This document shows positions 36,199-47,520 of a DNA stretch of 64,000 bases, one piece after another; the first letter of the stretch is position 1, and each line of letters begins with the position of its first letter. The stretch is taken from assembly GCA_007922305.1 (NCBI GenBank), contig ML677334.1, positions 20,661,626 through 20,725,625 on the forward strand. The letters run 5' to 3'. Under the pieces are notes generated by a model that saw only the letters and a list, made by a program, of their open reading frames with translations, searched no databases and was not told where the DNA came from. The DNA is from Dermatemys mawii. Its lineage: Eukaryota > Chordata > Testudines > Dermatemydidae. Made by a program: the position numbers and the translations under genes.

Positions 36199-37602
36199 TG
36201 CTAAGTCAAACAGCTCTTCCTTCCAGCTTCCTGCTCACCTCCTTGATCTTACTCCTTCCCTCCTCCCCCACCACCCTAGACTCTTTCCCCAGTTTCTGTC
36301 CCCAGGAAGATTCCAACTTCCCAATGCAATTCTTCATCTCCCCACATCCCTTGGATAGACTTGGACTCACTGCTGTATTGCATTCTGCTGCCTCTCAGAG
36401 ATCACTGCCTTAATCTGCCTCGGTTTGATAGTTCTCAGAACAGTATAACTGAGCCAAAAAAGAACCAGCCGTCAGTTCAGGCAAGTCTGAGAAACTGCAG
36501 CCTTATCGCTAATGACTTCACCTATACCCTGGTAATAAGGGAACAACCTCTTGCTAATGCAGCAGGGCATTCAGCTGGCCTAGAAACCGGACCACAGAGA
36601 AGGCATGGAAGGAGATGATTTAAAAAAAAAAGCCTTCCATCAAATTCAAAACTGCTGCATGGTGTTGAGACTATTGTAAAACATAACTGGATCTTTTTTT
36701 TTCTTTTTTTTTTGTTAGCAACCCCATTGCTTCTTTATCTGTTGTGAATGTAATAATTTTTATAACAACGGCTATTAGACTTTAGAGTTTATTAATCTCA
36801 AATGTAATAAACAACTGAACATTCTGACATCTGACCTAAAGAACTCTTAATTGCTCAGCTTAAAAAAAATCCGAGACCCAGCACAGAACAGATGTATGGT
36901 AATAAACTTATCTCATAATGTCAAATGATTAAACATTGGATTCTTTTTTGCATTTAAATATACAAGATTTTCCATTAAGGCACTTTGTTGACTCTGATAA
37001 CGGTTTCACAACCATTAAGTTTATTTCTACAGCTATTTGTTGAAAGCTAATAGGGAAAATAATAGAAACTAATTGAAAAGCAAAGCAAACAGAGCAGAGC
37101 CTAGAATGTTTCAGTTAATAAGCAATAGAGATTGTATTGATTTCATTTTATAAACAACATTAGTCCTCAATAACAAGTAATGTGCAGACAGGTTGCTTGT
37201 TTAAGTTATCTGATAAGATGGCATAATCAGGTCCATACATTTGGAGTATTAATTTGAAAAGGATATGAGGATTCGAGAAATTACTGATCTGTTCACCAGG
37301 AGTCAGTGCTAGAGAAAAGCCCTTTTGGGTTGAATGAAGGGTTCAGGTTCAGATTTGATGGCACAAAATCTCGGAAGCTGATCCTACAACATTTCTACAC
37401 CCCAACCAGAAATGGAAAATAGGCCTTTTCTCTGTTTCAGCTTTGGCTTTGAATCAAAACTGTAGGGTAGGTTTGGAACTGGGAATGTGACTCTATACCC
37501 CACAAATCTATATCCCACAAATTCAAAGGCACTGGGATTCAAGCTTCCAATTTGGAGCCCATCTATCATTTTTGATAGCAACACAACAGAGCATAGATTC
37601 AA
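36199..37602. other. No gene recognised; AT-rich, possible conserved non-coding segment
   Basis: No repeat signature and no domain. 36640-37300 is AT-rich with several ATTA, TTAAT and TGATAA-like sites and no inverted ends. It fits the appearance of a regulatory conserved element, but conservation cannot be seen from one sequence. Confidence 0.25.
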
Positions 37603-37865
37603 GGGCTACACTACAGTTAGGAGCAAGCCTCCCAGCCTGGGTGGCCAGCCTTGCGCCAGCGGGCTTCAAACTAGCACACTACAAATAGCAGTGTGGGCAC
37701 TGCAGCTCCGGTGGCAACTTGGGCTAATCACACATGCTCAGACCTAGGGGATTGGATGGGCTTGAGAACCCATGCTGCTGCAATGTTCGTACTGCTATTT
37801 TTAGCAAACTAGCTTTAGCCCCGCTAGTGCCAATCTGTCTGCCTGGGCTTAGGTCTATGTCTACA
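37603..37865. mobile_element. MITE with CTACACTACA-type end
   Basis: The left end gggctacactacagtta and the right side ggtctatgtctacagc are inverted in type, with gccagcctt/gcgggctt-type GC text inside. The right end merges with the next element, so the boundary is approximate. Confidence 0.55.
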
Positions 37866-38115
37866 GCAGCACAGCTGTACCACTATAGCTATGCTGAGGT
37901 AAGGTGTCTCGTGTAGCCAGCTGGAGAGAGATCTCCTGCCAGTGTAATGAAACCATCCCCAATGAGCAGCGTTAGCTATGTTGGCATAAGAGCCTCTCTT
38001 GCTGACATAACACTTTCCACACCAGCACTTTTGTTGGTGAAACTTATGTCAGTCAGGTGTGTGGTTTTTTTCATACCCTTAATTGACAAAAGTGCTAGAG
38101 TAGACAAAGCCTCAG
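37850..38115. mobile_element. MITE with TGTCTACA-type inverted ends
   Basis: The left end atgtctacagcagcac and the right end gtgctagagtagacaaagcc are inverted repeats of about 16 bp. It abuts the previous MITE. No coding potential. Confidence 0.65.
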
Positions 38116-38191
38116 AGGCTTGCTCCCAGCTGCAGTATAGACATGTGCTTAAAGACCTCCCTCCCTACCCCCCGACCTACAGAACTATAAC

Positions 38192-38314
38192 TAGGGTGAC
38201 CAGATGTCCCGATTTTATAGGGACAGTCCCAATATTTGGAACTTTCTCTTATATAGACACACATTATCCCCCATCCCCTGTCTCAGTTTTCACACTTGCT
38301 ATCTGGCTACCTCA
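38192..38314 (+). mobile_element. 123-bp hAT-type MITE (TAGGGTGACCAGA family), copy 3
   Basis: The intact left end TAGGGTGACCAGA is matched by a decayed right end TCTGGCTACCTCA. The 8-bp flanks ACTATAAC (38184-38191) and ACCATAAC (38315-38322) agree at 7 of 8 positions. Confidence 0.92.
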
Positions 38315-41300
38315 ACCATAACAGCTACTGTGTTGTACTTCTGGCAGCATTGTTAAACCACTCTACATGTTAGTCAATGATTAAAAGTCTCTTAGTGCTA
38401 TTATCACTGCCTTAGTTGTCCCAGTAATGTATATTATCTCTAATATTTTAGTTGTTCCTCTTGTATAGTAAGGGCTAGCCCACAATACAGAAATGTACTA
38501 ATACAGCAATAGCATTGGGAGGCATGCTTCAGAGAGCTATTAAGGTGGAGAGTAGTAACTTACACTACCTGGTTAATGAATGTAGCATATTTCATTCTAC
38601 ACAACTGGCCAGTGTTTAAGGTGGGAATACGACCTTGGCTCTGCTCATTCCAAATTACTCTTGGAGGTAAGGATCTGAGGTCCATCCCTTCTCCTTCTAA
38701 TGCCAGGATAACAAATGCTGTCAGCTCCTACAGTGACTGAGGGCCTCATTTCTTTCTACTTCTTACTCTACTGTGGGGCTGCATGCGTGCCTGACACAAT
38801 CATGGCCTGATTCAAAGCCTAGAGAAGGAAACGAAAAGGCTCCTATTGTCTTCAGTGGGCTTTGGATCAGGCCCTACATTATTTTTCTTTAGATATGCAC
38901 TTAAATAAATTCTATTTGTCACATAGAATCATTGTTCGAGTTTCGGGAGATCATTTTAGTGTGAAATTGCTCAAACACAGCAGGCATATTGTAGAAGCTA
39001 CTTTGGCAATTGCTTGGGCAGGTGTCTTGAGCCCATTTCTGAAATGAAATCCTTTATGAAGGTTTTAAAAGAATATCTGGATCAACTTGAAAGATTTTTA
39101 ACCAAGAGGGACAATGTAATCAAGCCATGTTAGGGATATGTAAATAAATAATGATTTATTCTGGATAAAATGCATTCAATCATGTTATGATCAAAGATTA
39201 AGAAGAAATTAAATGTGAACAAAATTTTTCTACTTTTTTGAATGTATTCTCATCCTTATGTTGTTGAATACTTAAAAAAACCCAAACCACTACAGATCAT
39301 CAGTATTGTGAGATAACTAAAAGATAAGCCAGCAAATATGGCATGTAAATGAAAAACAAGCTTCATTGCAAACAAATTTCCTTTTTTGATGAGATTTCCT
39401 GTACTTAGCAGAGGAGAGATAGTATAACACAAACAAACAAACAAAGCTCTATGATTTTTAGGCAGAAATTAGTTACCTCTTGGGTAAAGATTTCCTGTTA
39501 ACTTTTGCAATCCTTGGAGAGTAGTTGACTGTCATTGATTCTTAGTTCAATATTTGTGTATTACTCTTTGGCAAATCACTTCATTTGCTATTTGCTCAAT
39601 CAATGTATAATAGCTCAGTGACTCAGCATTGTAAAACTCAATGACCTGTGAAAACGTCAACATTTACATTACCATTTCTTTTCAAATCTCAAATTTTTTA
39701 TTAGCAGGAACTAGCTAAAATGCCAATCAGATAAGTAGTGACAATTATTAGCTATTTTCTTAAGTCATATAGAGGCAGAGATTAGGGTAACCTTATTCAA
39801 ACTGAATAATATGAATGAATGGGACTACTCACAGAGTAAGAAATTACTCAGTGCAAGTAAAGGAATTAGATTCTGGGCCATAACTTGTTTAAAAGCAGTG
39901 TCAAAAGGGACCCTCTCAAAACCTGACTAACGTACCACTCTTCTTGCTTTAGTCTGTCAGCCACAGTGAACTTATAATGCCATGTTCTAGTTATAATGCC
40001 AAAATAGGCACAACGTGTTTTCTGTCTATAAGTGCTAATCAAGTGCTTTGCGCAATCTATCTGACTGGACTCAACTAGACATATGGCTAAAAGAAGTTTC
40101 TATAATCTTATCATTGCTGAAAATAGAGTGAAATCCTGGCCCTACCAAAGACAGTGGCAAACTCCGCAAAGGATACATCATGGGCCTGGTAAGAACAATA
40201 TGGTAAGACTTATTTCCAGAAGTATTAATATCCAGATTATACCTCTCTTGTTCACTGCAAGTAAACCTTACTGAGTGAGTAGTCCTATTGATCCCAGTGG
40301 GATTTGTCACTGAGTAAGGCATTGCTTAGCATGATTAAATGTGGCAGAATCAAGGCCTGAAGGAGCAAATCTTCGCTGAGAAAACAGAACTGGATTAAAT
40401 CTGTAAATAAATTTCTGTAAAGAAAGAAAGCAAGATTATCAGAGCTCTCAAGTTGGCAAAGGTGTAATGAGCAAGTTTTTCTGAGTATTAGAAATCAGGC
40501 TCTTGACAGCCCCCATGCCCAGCAGTGGTTGGGGACAGGGCACACCTCCACAAATGGGAAGGAAATAATCAGTACTGGGTGGCATGGGACAGAGACAGAG
40601 TCAATGGGGAAAAAGCAGACCCTAGAACAGAGGAAGGAGCCCGCATCCCAGGTCAAAGGCCACTTATTGGCCCAGCCATCTCTCCATCATTCATGCAGTG
40701 GAGGGGCTCTACCCTCCTCCCTCAACTCTGGTCACTGCCGTCCCATCGGTTCCCAGCTCCCAGAGCCAATCTAGGGCCAGTCCATCTGTCTCTCCTGTCT
40801 CCAGCAATGGACACCAAATCACCATCACTGTGTCATATAACCATGGAGCTCCTTTCCTAGCAGCATGACAAAGTAGTGGCCAGGCCAAATTTGAGTGGTA
40901 CTGTGACCTGGCACACGGGCTTCTGCTCCCTGTCCTGGGCTCGGCTCCACATTTCAGAGCCTGTCTATTGACTTTATGGTGAGCTTGTGGTGGGTTTGCT
41001 CTCCCACCTCCCCCCACCCCAGGTTCTCCCTGCACAGGCCCAGATCTATGTGTAAGATTTCATGAGGTTAATGGATGTGAGTCAGGCTTCAAAAGCACCA
41101 GTCTCACAACTCAGGTGTAAGCCTGTGTAATCACAGACATCTCAAATCTAACTACATGCAAAACTAGCAGGTTTCAGTTACTTTAATTTAATCTAAATAT
41201 GTAATAAAGTAATCATCAAAGGGTTAACTGGGTCACTGAGAGTATTATGTGTTGGCACCCTGATCCACCCCTCTCTTACTTCCTGTTTTAGTTGCGGGGA

Positions 41301-42512
41301 ATTCCTCTTTTTCCCACTCTGTTGTGTTGCAGATTATTAGAACTGTAAATTTCCAGCCTGGAGTCCTGTGAGCAGACTTTTTCAGTGATCTCTTTACAAA
41401 GATATCCATGAGTGAATGACTAACAATTAGAATATTCAAGAAAGGCAAATTTTGAATTTCTCAACATAAATATTTGCAGCAGAGTTTAAAATGCATTCCT
41501 CCATTCGAGGATCAGCAGTCTACCATGTGATGTATGGATCCACTCAAAACAGCTCCCATTTTGTGCACTGAATACTTGTAACAAACTGCTCATCAACAAT
41601 CTGCAGAACATAAATTGTTCACAAAAATGGGGCATTTCAAGCAACAACTAAATGAGAGGAAAATCGCTCTTGGGTGGTAGGCAAGTCCCAAACAGAGAGA
41701 GAGGCAACGTTTATCAGATAAAATATTTATAATGAATTATTCACCTAGCTCTAGTTGGTTCAGACCATATCAGTCTGCAGCCTGGCCCTTCCCTTTCAGT
41801 AATACTTTTTGTTCCTCTTTGGTAAAATGTGCTTTATTTACCTTGTACATTTGAGTACTCAGTAAATATATGTGGATGTAAGTACACGTTTGTTACACTG
41901 ACTACTCAAGGCTAAGAGCAACTGTCGTGTCACTATTTGCATGAGGAATGTGTGTGGGTTTATCTTATGCAAAAGCTGCCTGACACACCTGCTAGGACAA
42001 ACTAAGCATTTCTAGAAACAATAAATCTGCCTCTTGCCCTAGTGACGCGAGCGTCTACCATATTCCCGGTTACATATTATGCAATTCACTACCCATAGGA
42101 TATAGGAATTGCCACACTGATCCAGAATAGTTAAATAGACTTGATTCAGGAAGGCACTTAAACACATATCCCATGCTACTGAATGCATGAGGGGAAGTTT
42201 TAAACCCCCATAGCAAATTAATTTCAGGGATCTCCACTAAGGGGAGAGAAGAAGGGAATTTCCTTCTTACGCCAGCTCATGACATGAGGACTGTTCCCTT
42301 AATTCTAATCCTAGTTTATGTAACTGGAATGTTCAGATGATTTTATAATTATTACTTGAGTGCTTCATTTTTAAATCTTCCTTAAATGGTAATAAAAAAT
42401 TTTATAACAAGAAATGAGAGCTGGGTGAATACTGCAAAATTATATTGAATATTTACTTGAATTTTTAAAATGGTTTGTGCAATTTTTTTCAGTGCAAAGT
42501 AGTTCTCTAGAG
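38315..42512. other. No gene recognised; old dispersed repeats in AT-rich sequence
   Basis: 38835-38875, 39800-39880, 40262-40345 and 42125-42190 contain decayed CCCATTGA- or gtgagtagtcc-type fragments of the hairpin repeat family. Chance open frames near 40.5-41.0 kb are GC-rich and carry no domain. Nothing else was recognised. Confidence 0.35.
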
Positions 42513-42751
42513 CAGAGATTTGCAAACTCTTTCTTGTGTGGTCCACTTCCCATCCTCATTTGCAATCATATAACATCTCTACAGTGATGGCTCATTGGAA
42601 AGCCTATATGTCCTTTTAGTTGCCCTTTAACATAATTTAGAACCAGAAAGACATACAAAAGCCAGTTCCCTGTGACCAGCCAGGTCTCTGTGGCCACAGC
42701 AAGTGTTAGGTGGCACATCAATGTCCATGGATCACATTTTGGCAATTTCTT
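42513..42751. mobile_element. hAT-like non-autonomous element (239 bp)
   Basis: It starts with cagagatttgcaaactct and ends in ggcaatttctt, imperfect inverted ends. The 8-bp flanks CTCTAGAG (42505-42512) and CTTTAGAA (42752-42759) agree at 6 of 8 positions, and the left one matches the hAT target preference (TCTAGA centre). No open frame. Confidence 0.7.
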
Positions 42752-42759
42752 CTTTAGAA

Positions 42760-43355
42760 TAAAACCTACTTTCTGCATGTAATAGTGAGACAGGGTGATG
42801 TTAGCAGCTGCAAAGAGAGCCCTTTAGAGGTCAGCACCCTGATCACTTAGATCACCCAGGGCACTGGCTCCAATTAGAATAGGAAGGAGTTGGGTAGCTT
42901 GATTGGAGGTGATGCAGCTGTACAGATTTTGAGGTAAGGTTGTGTTCACTGAACATTTATTTGACTTTATATATGTGTTCATGAGATTTTCCTGGATCAC
43001 AGTTTCATTTGACATTATCTGCAATGTAATCAGAATGGGTGTAGCTGATGTTAGCGGAGGCAAAGATGGCCTTGAGTAGAAGCAATTCAGAACAGAAAAT
43101 CAAGCCATGAATGAGAAGTGTATCACTCATTCCCTGATCTGTTCAGTTCACCTTAGCTAACTCTTTTGTACAATGGTATGTTCCGTAGAAGGATGGTGCA
43201 TAACTAATCACCACCACGAGAAGACCTAGGAGACATGACTGCTCACTCCTGGGAATGAAAGTTTTGCTCTGTTCACCCCGTCTACCTTTTGTTTTCTCTG
43301 CTTGTGGTGTAGTAAATGCAGCAACACTCACATGCATGTCAGCCTGTTGGGTATC
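42760..43355. other. No gene recognised
   Basis: AT-rich, unassigned. Two short direct copies of a gatgttagc... gcaaagatgg/gcaaagagag block near 42797 and 43048 suggest a small old duplication. Confidence 0.3.
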
Positions 43356-43369
43356 AGTAAGAGAGAAGT

Positions 43370-43620
43370 ATCAGAGGGGTAGCCATGTTAGTCTGGATCA
43401 GCAAAAGCGACAGAGTCTTGTAGCACCTTATAGACTAAGGTCTTAGGGATCATGAGTTTTCGTGGGCTAAGACCCACTTCATCACATGAATGTTGTGGAA
43501 ATCATTTGATGATGTCATTTCCACAACATTCATCTGATGAAGTGGGTCTTAGCCCACGAAAGCTCATGATCCCTAAAATCTGTTAGTCTATAAGGTGCTA
43601 CAAGACTCTTTGTTGCTTTT
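43370..43620. mobile_element. Penelope-associated foldback element (251 bp)
   Basis: It begins with the head atcagaggggtagccatgtt, runs to about 43510, and then repeats in inverted orientation to 43620. The two arms (about 43404-43505 and 43517-43620) are over 90 percent alike by eye. A perfect 14-bp target duplication AGTAAGAGAGAAGT flanks the whole (43356-43369 and 43621-43634), so the hairpin was inserted as one unit. The right arm contains a hammerhead-like core at 43534-43561. No coding capacity. Confidence 0.85.
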
Positions 43621-43924
43621 AGTAAGAGAGAAGTTCATTGTGTAATTGGGCATAAGAAAATTGGTGATTTCAATCACAGAGAAAAAAATTAAATGGGGTG
43701 TATCTTTCTGGGGGTGTGCAATGAAGTCTTACGCCACCTAAAACAATTTGCTAACATTGCTCAATGTCCACATCTGGTGAGATGCATTAATAAGAAATTG
43801 TACATGCAATGAAATCGAAGTGGAGATGTGAAGGAATTAGGGAGCTCTGAATGCCAATCTAAGACCAGAAACACTTGTAGACTGGGATTAATCAAAAGAG
43901 CAAAGAGCATGTGTCATAAATAAC

Positions 43925-44051
43925 TAGGGTGACCCAACAGCAAGTGTGAAAAATCAGGATGGGGTGGGGTAATAGGTAATAGGAGCCTGTATAAGAAAAA
44001 GACCCAAAAATCAGGACTGTCCCTATAAAATTGGGACATCTGATCACCCTA
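43925..44051 (-). mobile_element. 127-bp hAT-type MITE (TAGGGTGACCAGA family), copy 4
   Basis: Same family in reversed orientation: the middle reads ggactgtccctataaaat on the plus strand. Ends TAGGGTGACCC and TGATCACCCTA. Flanks TAAATAAC (43917-43924) and CAAATATC (44052-44059) agree at 6 of 8 positions. Confidence 0.88.
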
Positions 44052-44868
44052 CAAATATCAGGTTTTTTATTCAGGAGTCTGCTTAGAGTTAATTAAGAAA
44101 ATGAGATTGGTGAAGCACACACAGAAAGTTTATGAATAGAAATAATAGAAAACTCAATATACAGAAATATAAGATAGATACAGTAAAGTGGTTGCCCCAC
44201 TGCTGTTAATTTTAAATGTGACCAACAAAGTAACAAAAGAATTAATTTTGTGCCTCTTTTGCTTTTTTAATGATATATAAAGATCTAAAATGTGATCCTT
44301 TTTTTGCTTAAGATCCTATCAACATCATCAAAAGGTTTTATTTCAACTTTACATGCGGTGTTGATCATAGTGAGCTCAGGTTTGAAGTAAAACAGGAGTA
44401 TATCTTGTGTGTGTCATGTCTGCAGTCCTCTTCAACAATACCATTGACTGGGTAATGCAGTGTACAACAGAAGATATGCCAAGAGGCATTAAATGGACAC
44501 CCTTGTCATCTCTTGAAGACCCGGACTTTGCAGATGATCTCACTCTTCTATCACATACCCAATACAATATACAAGAAAAAACAACTTGACTCAATACAGT
44601 CAGCCAGCAATTGAACTGAAAATCAATCGCAATAGGACAGATATCATGACCTTTATTGCCTTACAATCACTAGTATGTCTAGAGAATTGTGTTCTCGCTA
44701 ATGTAGAAACTAGGTCTGTCGATTAATCACAGTTAACTCGTGCAATTAACTCAAATTATTTGTGGTTAAAAAAATTATGATTAATTGCAGTTTTAATTGC
44801 ACTGTTAAACAATAGAATGCAAATTGAAATGTATTAAATGTTTTTGATATTTTTCTGTAATTTCATGT

Positions 44869-45452
44869 TGTGGCAAATTGCCAGCACTATTATAATAGGT
44901 CTTGCGCTTTCTCTTCTTGTAGGGGGTTCAGGGTGTCATTTCTTGACCCTGAACAGGGTATTAATTGCCTCACTAGTATCCTAGTGCAGGGGAGCGGAGA
45001 GGGGCCCTGAGGATAGGAGTAAACCACTTGAACTAGCTATTCCCTTCCCATGGGCTACTTCTCTCTCCTACCCTTCAGCTTGTGGGGCTTCCTGCCCTCT
45101 CTCTGCACAAACCAGGTATCCCTTTACCTAGGGTCTGGGTCGTCTTATTCACTGCAGCACTTCTCCAAACTCTCCTCCGCTTTCCTTCAAACTGCTCTCC
45201 GCTTCAACACCAATCCACTCTGCTTCAACTCCTTCCAGCTGCTTTTCATTCCAACACCAAGTCACTCTGCTCCCACTCCTCCAAACTGCTCTCTGCTCCA
45301 ACTCCTTCCCCCGTCTGATTGAAGCAGGGGTTTTTTATCAGGTGGCTGGCTTCAGGTGCTCTAACCAACTTCTAGCAAACTTTCTTCCCTGTACAGGGAA
45401 TAAGGCTCCCCTCTAACACTCTCTTGCTGCCCTCTGGCCATGCTGTATCACA
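44869..45452 (+). mobile_element. Solo LTR nested in the hAT (584 bp)
   Basis: The segment starts TGTGGCAAATTG and ends CTGTATCACA, with TG...CA ends, and is flanked by the 4-bp duplication ATGT (44865-44868 and 45453-45456). The hAT text continues without loss on either side (gtaatttcatgt / atgtatattgtaatc). No internal retroviral sequence is present, so it is a solo LTR left by recombination. Orientation is tentative, based on the aataag site at about 45399. Confidence 0.85.
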
Positions 45453-45704
45453 ATGTATATTGTAATCTGTGTTGTAATTGAAATCAGAGTATATTATTTT
45501 TATTACAAATATTTGTACTGTAAAAATGATTTTAAAAAATAGTATTTTTAACCCACCTCCTACAATTACTGTAATGCAATCTGTTTGTTGTGAAAGTGCA
45601 ACTTCCAAATGTAGATATTTTTTTTGTTATATAACCGCACTCCAAAACAAAACAATGTAAAACTTCAGAGCCTACAAGTCCACTAAGTGCTATTTCTTGT
45701 TCAG

Positions 45705-45935
45705 TCAATCACTAAAACAAACAAGTTTGTTTACATTTACAGGAGATAATATTGCCCTCTTATTTACAATGTCACCAGAAAGTGAGAACAAGCATTTGCA
45801 TGACACTTTTGTAGCCAGCATAGCATGGTATTTACATGCCAGGTATTCTAAACATTTATATACTGCTTCGTGCTTTGGCCACCATTCCAGAGGACATGCT
45901 TCCATGCTGATGATGCTCATTAAAAAAAAAAAAAG
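45705..45935 (-). pseudogene. Inverted copy of the hAT transposase C-terminal domain
   Basis: The minus-strand frame contains CPLEWWPKHEAVYKCLEYLA and CKCLFSLSGDIVNKR, the C-terminal dimerisation domain of hAT transposases. It is the mirror copy of the domain at 46344-46610. The catalytic part is absent. Confidence 0.85.
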
Positions 45936-46023
45936 TGTTAATTAAATTTACGACTGAACTCCTTGGAGGAGAATTGTATCTCCCCTATTCTGTTTTACCT
46001 TCATTCTAACATATATTTCATGT

Positions 46024-46610
46024 TACAGCAGTCTTGGATGATGACCCAGCACATGTTGTTCATTTTAAGAACACTTTCATTGCAGATTTCACAAAACGCA
46101 AAAAAGGTACTAATGTGAGATTTCTAAAGATAGCTACAGTGCAATGTTTAATAATCTGAAGTGCCTTCAAAAATCTGAGAGGGATGAGATGTGGAGTATG
46201 CTTTCAGAAGTTTTAAAAGAGCAACACTTTGATACGGAAACTACAGAACCCAAACCACCAAAAAAGAAAATCAACCTTTGGCTGGTGGCATCTGACTCAG
46301 ATAATGAAAATGAACATGTGTCAGTCTGCACTGCTTTGGATCGCTATCTAACAGAACCCATCATCAGCATGGACACATGTCCCCTGGAATGGTGGTTGAA
46401 GCATGAAGGGACATACGAATCTTTAGTGCATCTGGTACATAAATATTTTGCGACGCTGGGTGTAACAGTGCCATGCAAATGCCTGTTCTCATTTTTAGGT
46501 GACATTGTAAACAAGAAGCGGGTAGTATTATCTCCTGCAAATGTAATCAAACTTGTTTATCTGAGTGATTTGGCTGAACATGAAGTAGGACTGAGTGGAC
46601 TTGCTGGTTC
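46024..46610 (+). pseudogene. hAT transposase C-terminal region, frameshifted
   Basis: Upstream block DPAHVVHFKNTFIADFTKRK then, after a frameshift near 46142, an open frame from 46144 with RDEMWSML, an acidic linker with SDSDNENEH, CPLEWWLKHE and KCLFSFLGDIVNKKR (dimerisation domain). This is the last third of a hAT transposase; DDE catalytic residues and the BED zinc finger are not seen. The frame continues into the 3' UTR to 46773. Confidence 0.88.
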
Positions 46611-47520
46611 TAAAATGATTGTTTTATTTTTGAATGCAATTATTTTTGTACATAATTATAGATTTGTAAGTTCAATTTTCATGATAAAGAAATTGCAGTA
46701 CAGTACTTGTAATATCAGAATTGAAAAATACTATTCTTTTTTTTACAGTGAAAATACTTGTAATCAAAAATAAATATAAAATGAGCACTGTACATTTTGT
46801 ATTCTGTTATAACTGAAATCAATATATTTGAAAATGTACATAACATCAAAAATATTTAAATAAATGATATTCTATTATTGTTTAACAATGCGATTATTTT
46901 TTTTAATCACTTGACAGCCCTAGTAGAAACATTCACACACTTGGGCAGCACCATTAGCTAGGGGTGGAACAAGTCAGGACATCTGGAACAAAATCAATAA
47001 AGCCAGGAACACCTTCAGAAGCTTAAATATGGTCTAGAAGTCATCAAAATACAAAACCAAAACCAAACTCAAGTTTTATCAAACCTGCGTACTTTCAACA
47101 TTATTTTATAGTGCAGAATGCTGGGGAAGGAGAAAGTATGACATGTCCAAACTGCCTTCATTCCATACAACCTGCTTCAGAAAAATCCTCTGTTCTGGGC
47201 CAAAAGATATGATCTCAAACTAAGATCTGTCGACACAGTACAGCCAAGAGGATCTGAGCACCATCATTGCCAGGAAGCATTGGAGAGGATCAGCACTGGA
47301 GATGTGCTTCCATCACCAGAGTAGCAATAAGATGGACACCTTTAGACAAGGGAAAACGAGTCTGCCCGAAAACAATATGGCGAAGAGCTATGGAAGCCAA
47401 GCTCAAAAACCTGGGCTCAGCTGAAGAACCATTGAAAGATTTGCCAGAAACAGACAGGAGTTGAGTGGTTTCATCACTGCCCTAAAGGTCAGAGATGTAA
47501 TGGGAACATGATGATGATAA

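Larger units (their letters stand above)
44711..46922. mobile_element. Palindromic hAT DNA transposon with 8-bp target duplication
   Basis: Ends TAGGTCTGTCGATTAA and TTAATCACTTGACAGCCCTA are inverted repeats. A perfect target duplication GTAGAAAC flanks it (44703-44710 and 46923-46930). Its two halves are inverted copies: the left half contains, on the minus strand, the C-terminal transposase domain that the right half contains on the plus strand. Excluding the nested LTR it is about 1.6 kb. The arrangement matches a repeat widely seen in reptile DNA (recalled). No complete transposase is encoded. Confidence 0.93.
44330..47520 (+). mobile_element. Old non-CR1 LINE relic split by a hAT element
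   Basis: Left part 44330-44710: translation WVMQCTTEDMPRGIKW and DFADDLTLLSHTQ, an RT motif C (FADD) with the usual following leucine-rich run. Right part 46923-47520: HLGSTIS, AECWGRRKYDMSKL, FRKIL and IWRRAMEAKL, in the order of the post-RT region of a LINE. The reading is continuous across the hAT (VETFTHLGST spans its target site). It ends in a short gatgatgat repeat, as in RTE-type tails. The clade (RTE- or Jockey/I-like) is uncertain; frameshifts and stops are numerous. Confidence 0.75.

Noticed and set aside
40525..41035. Overlapping frames of 80-110 codons on both strands
   Set aside because: Locally GC-rich text with several open frames at once; no domain or repeat homology recognised.
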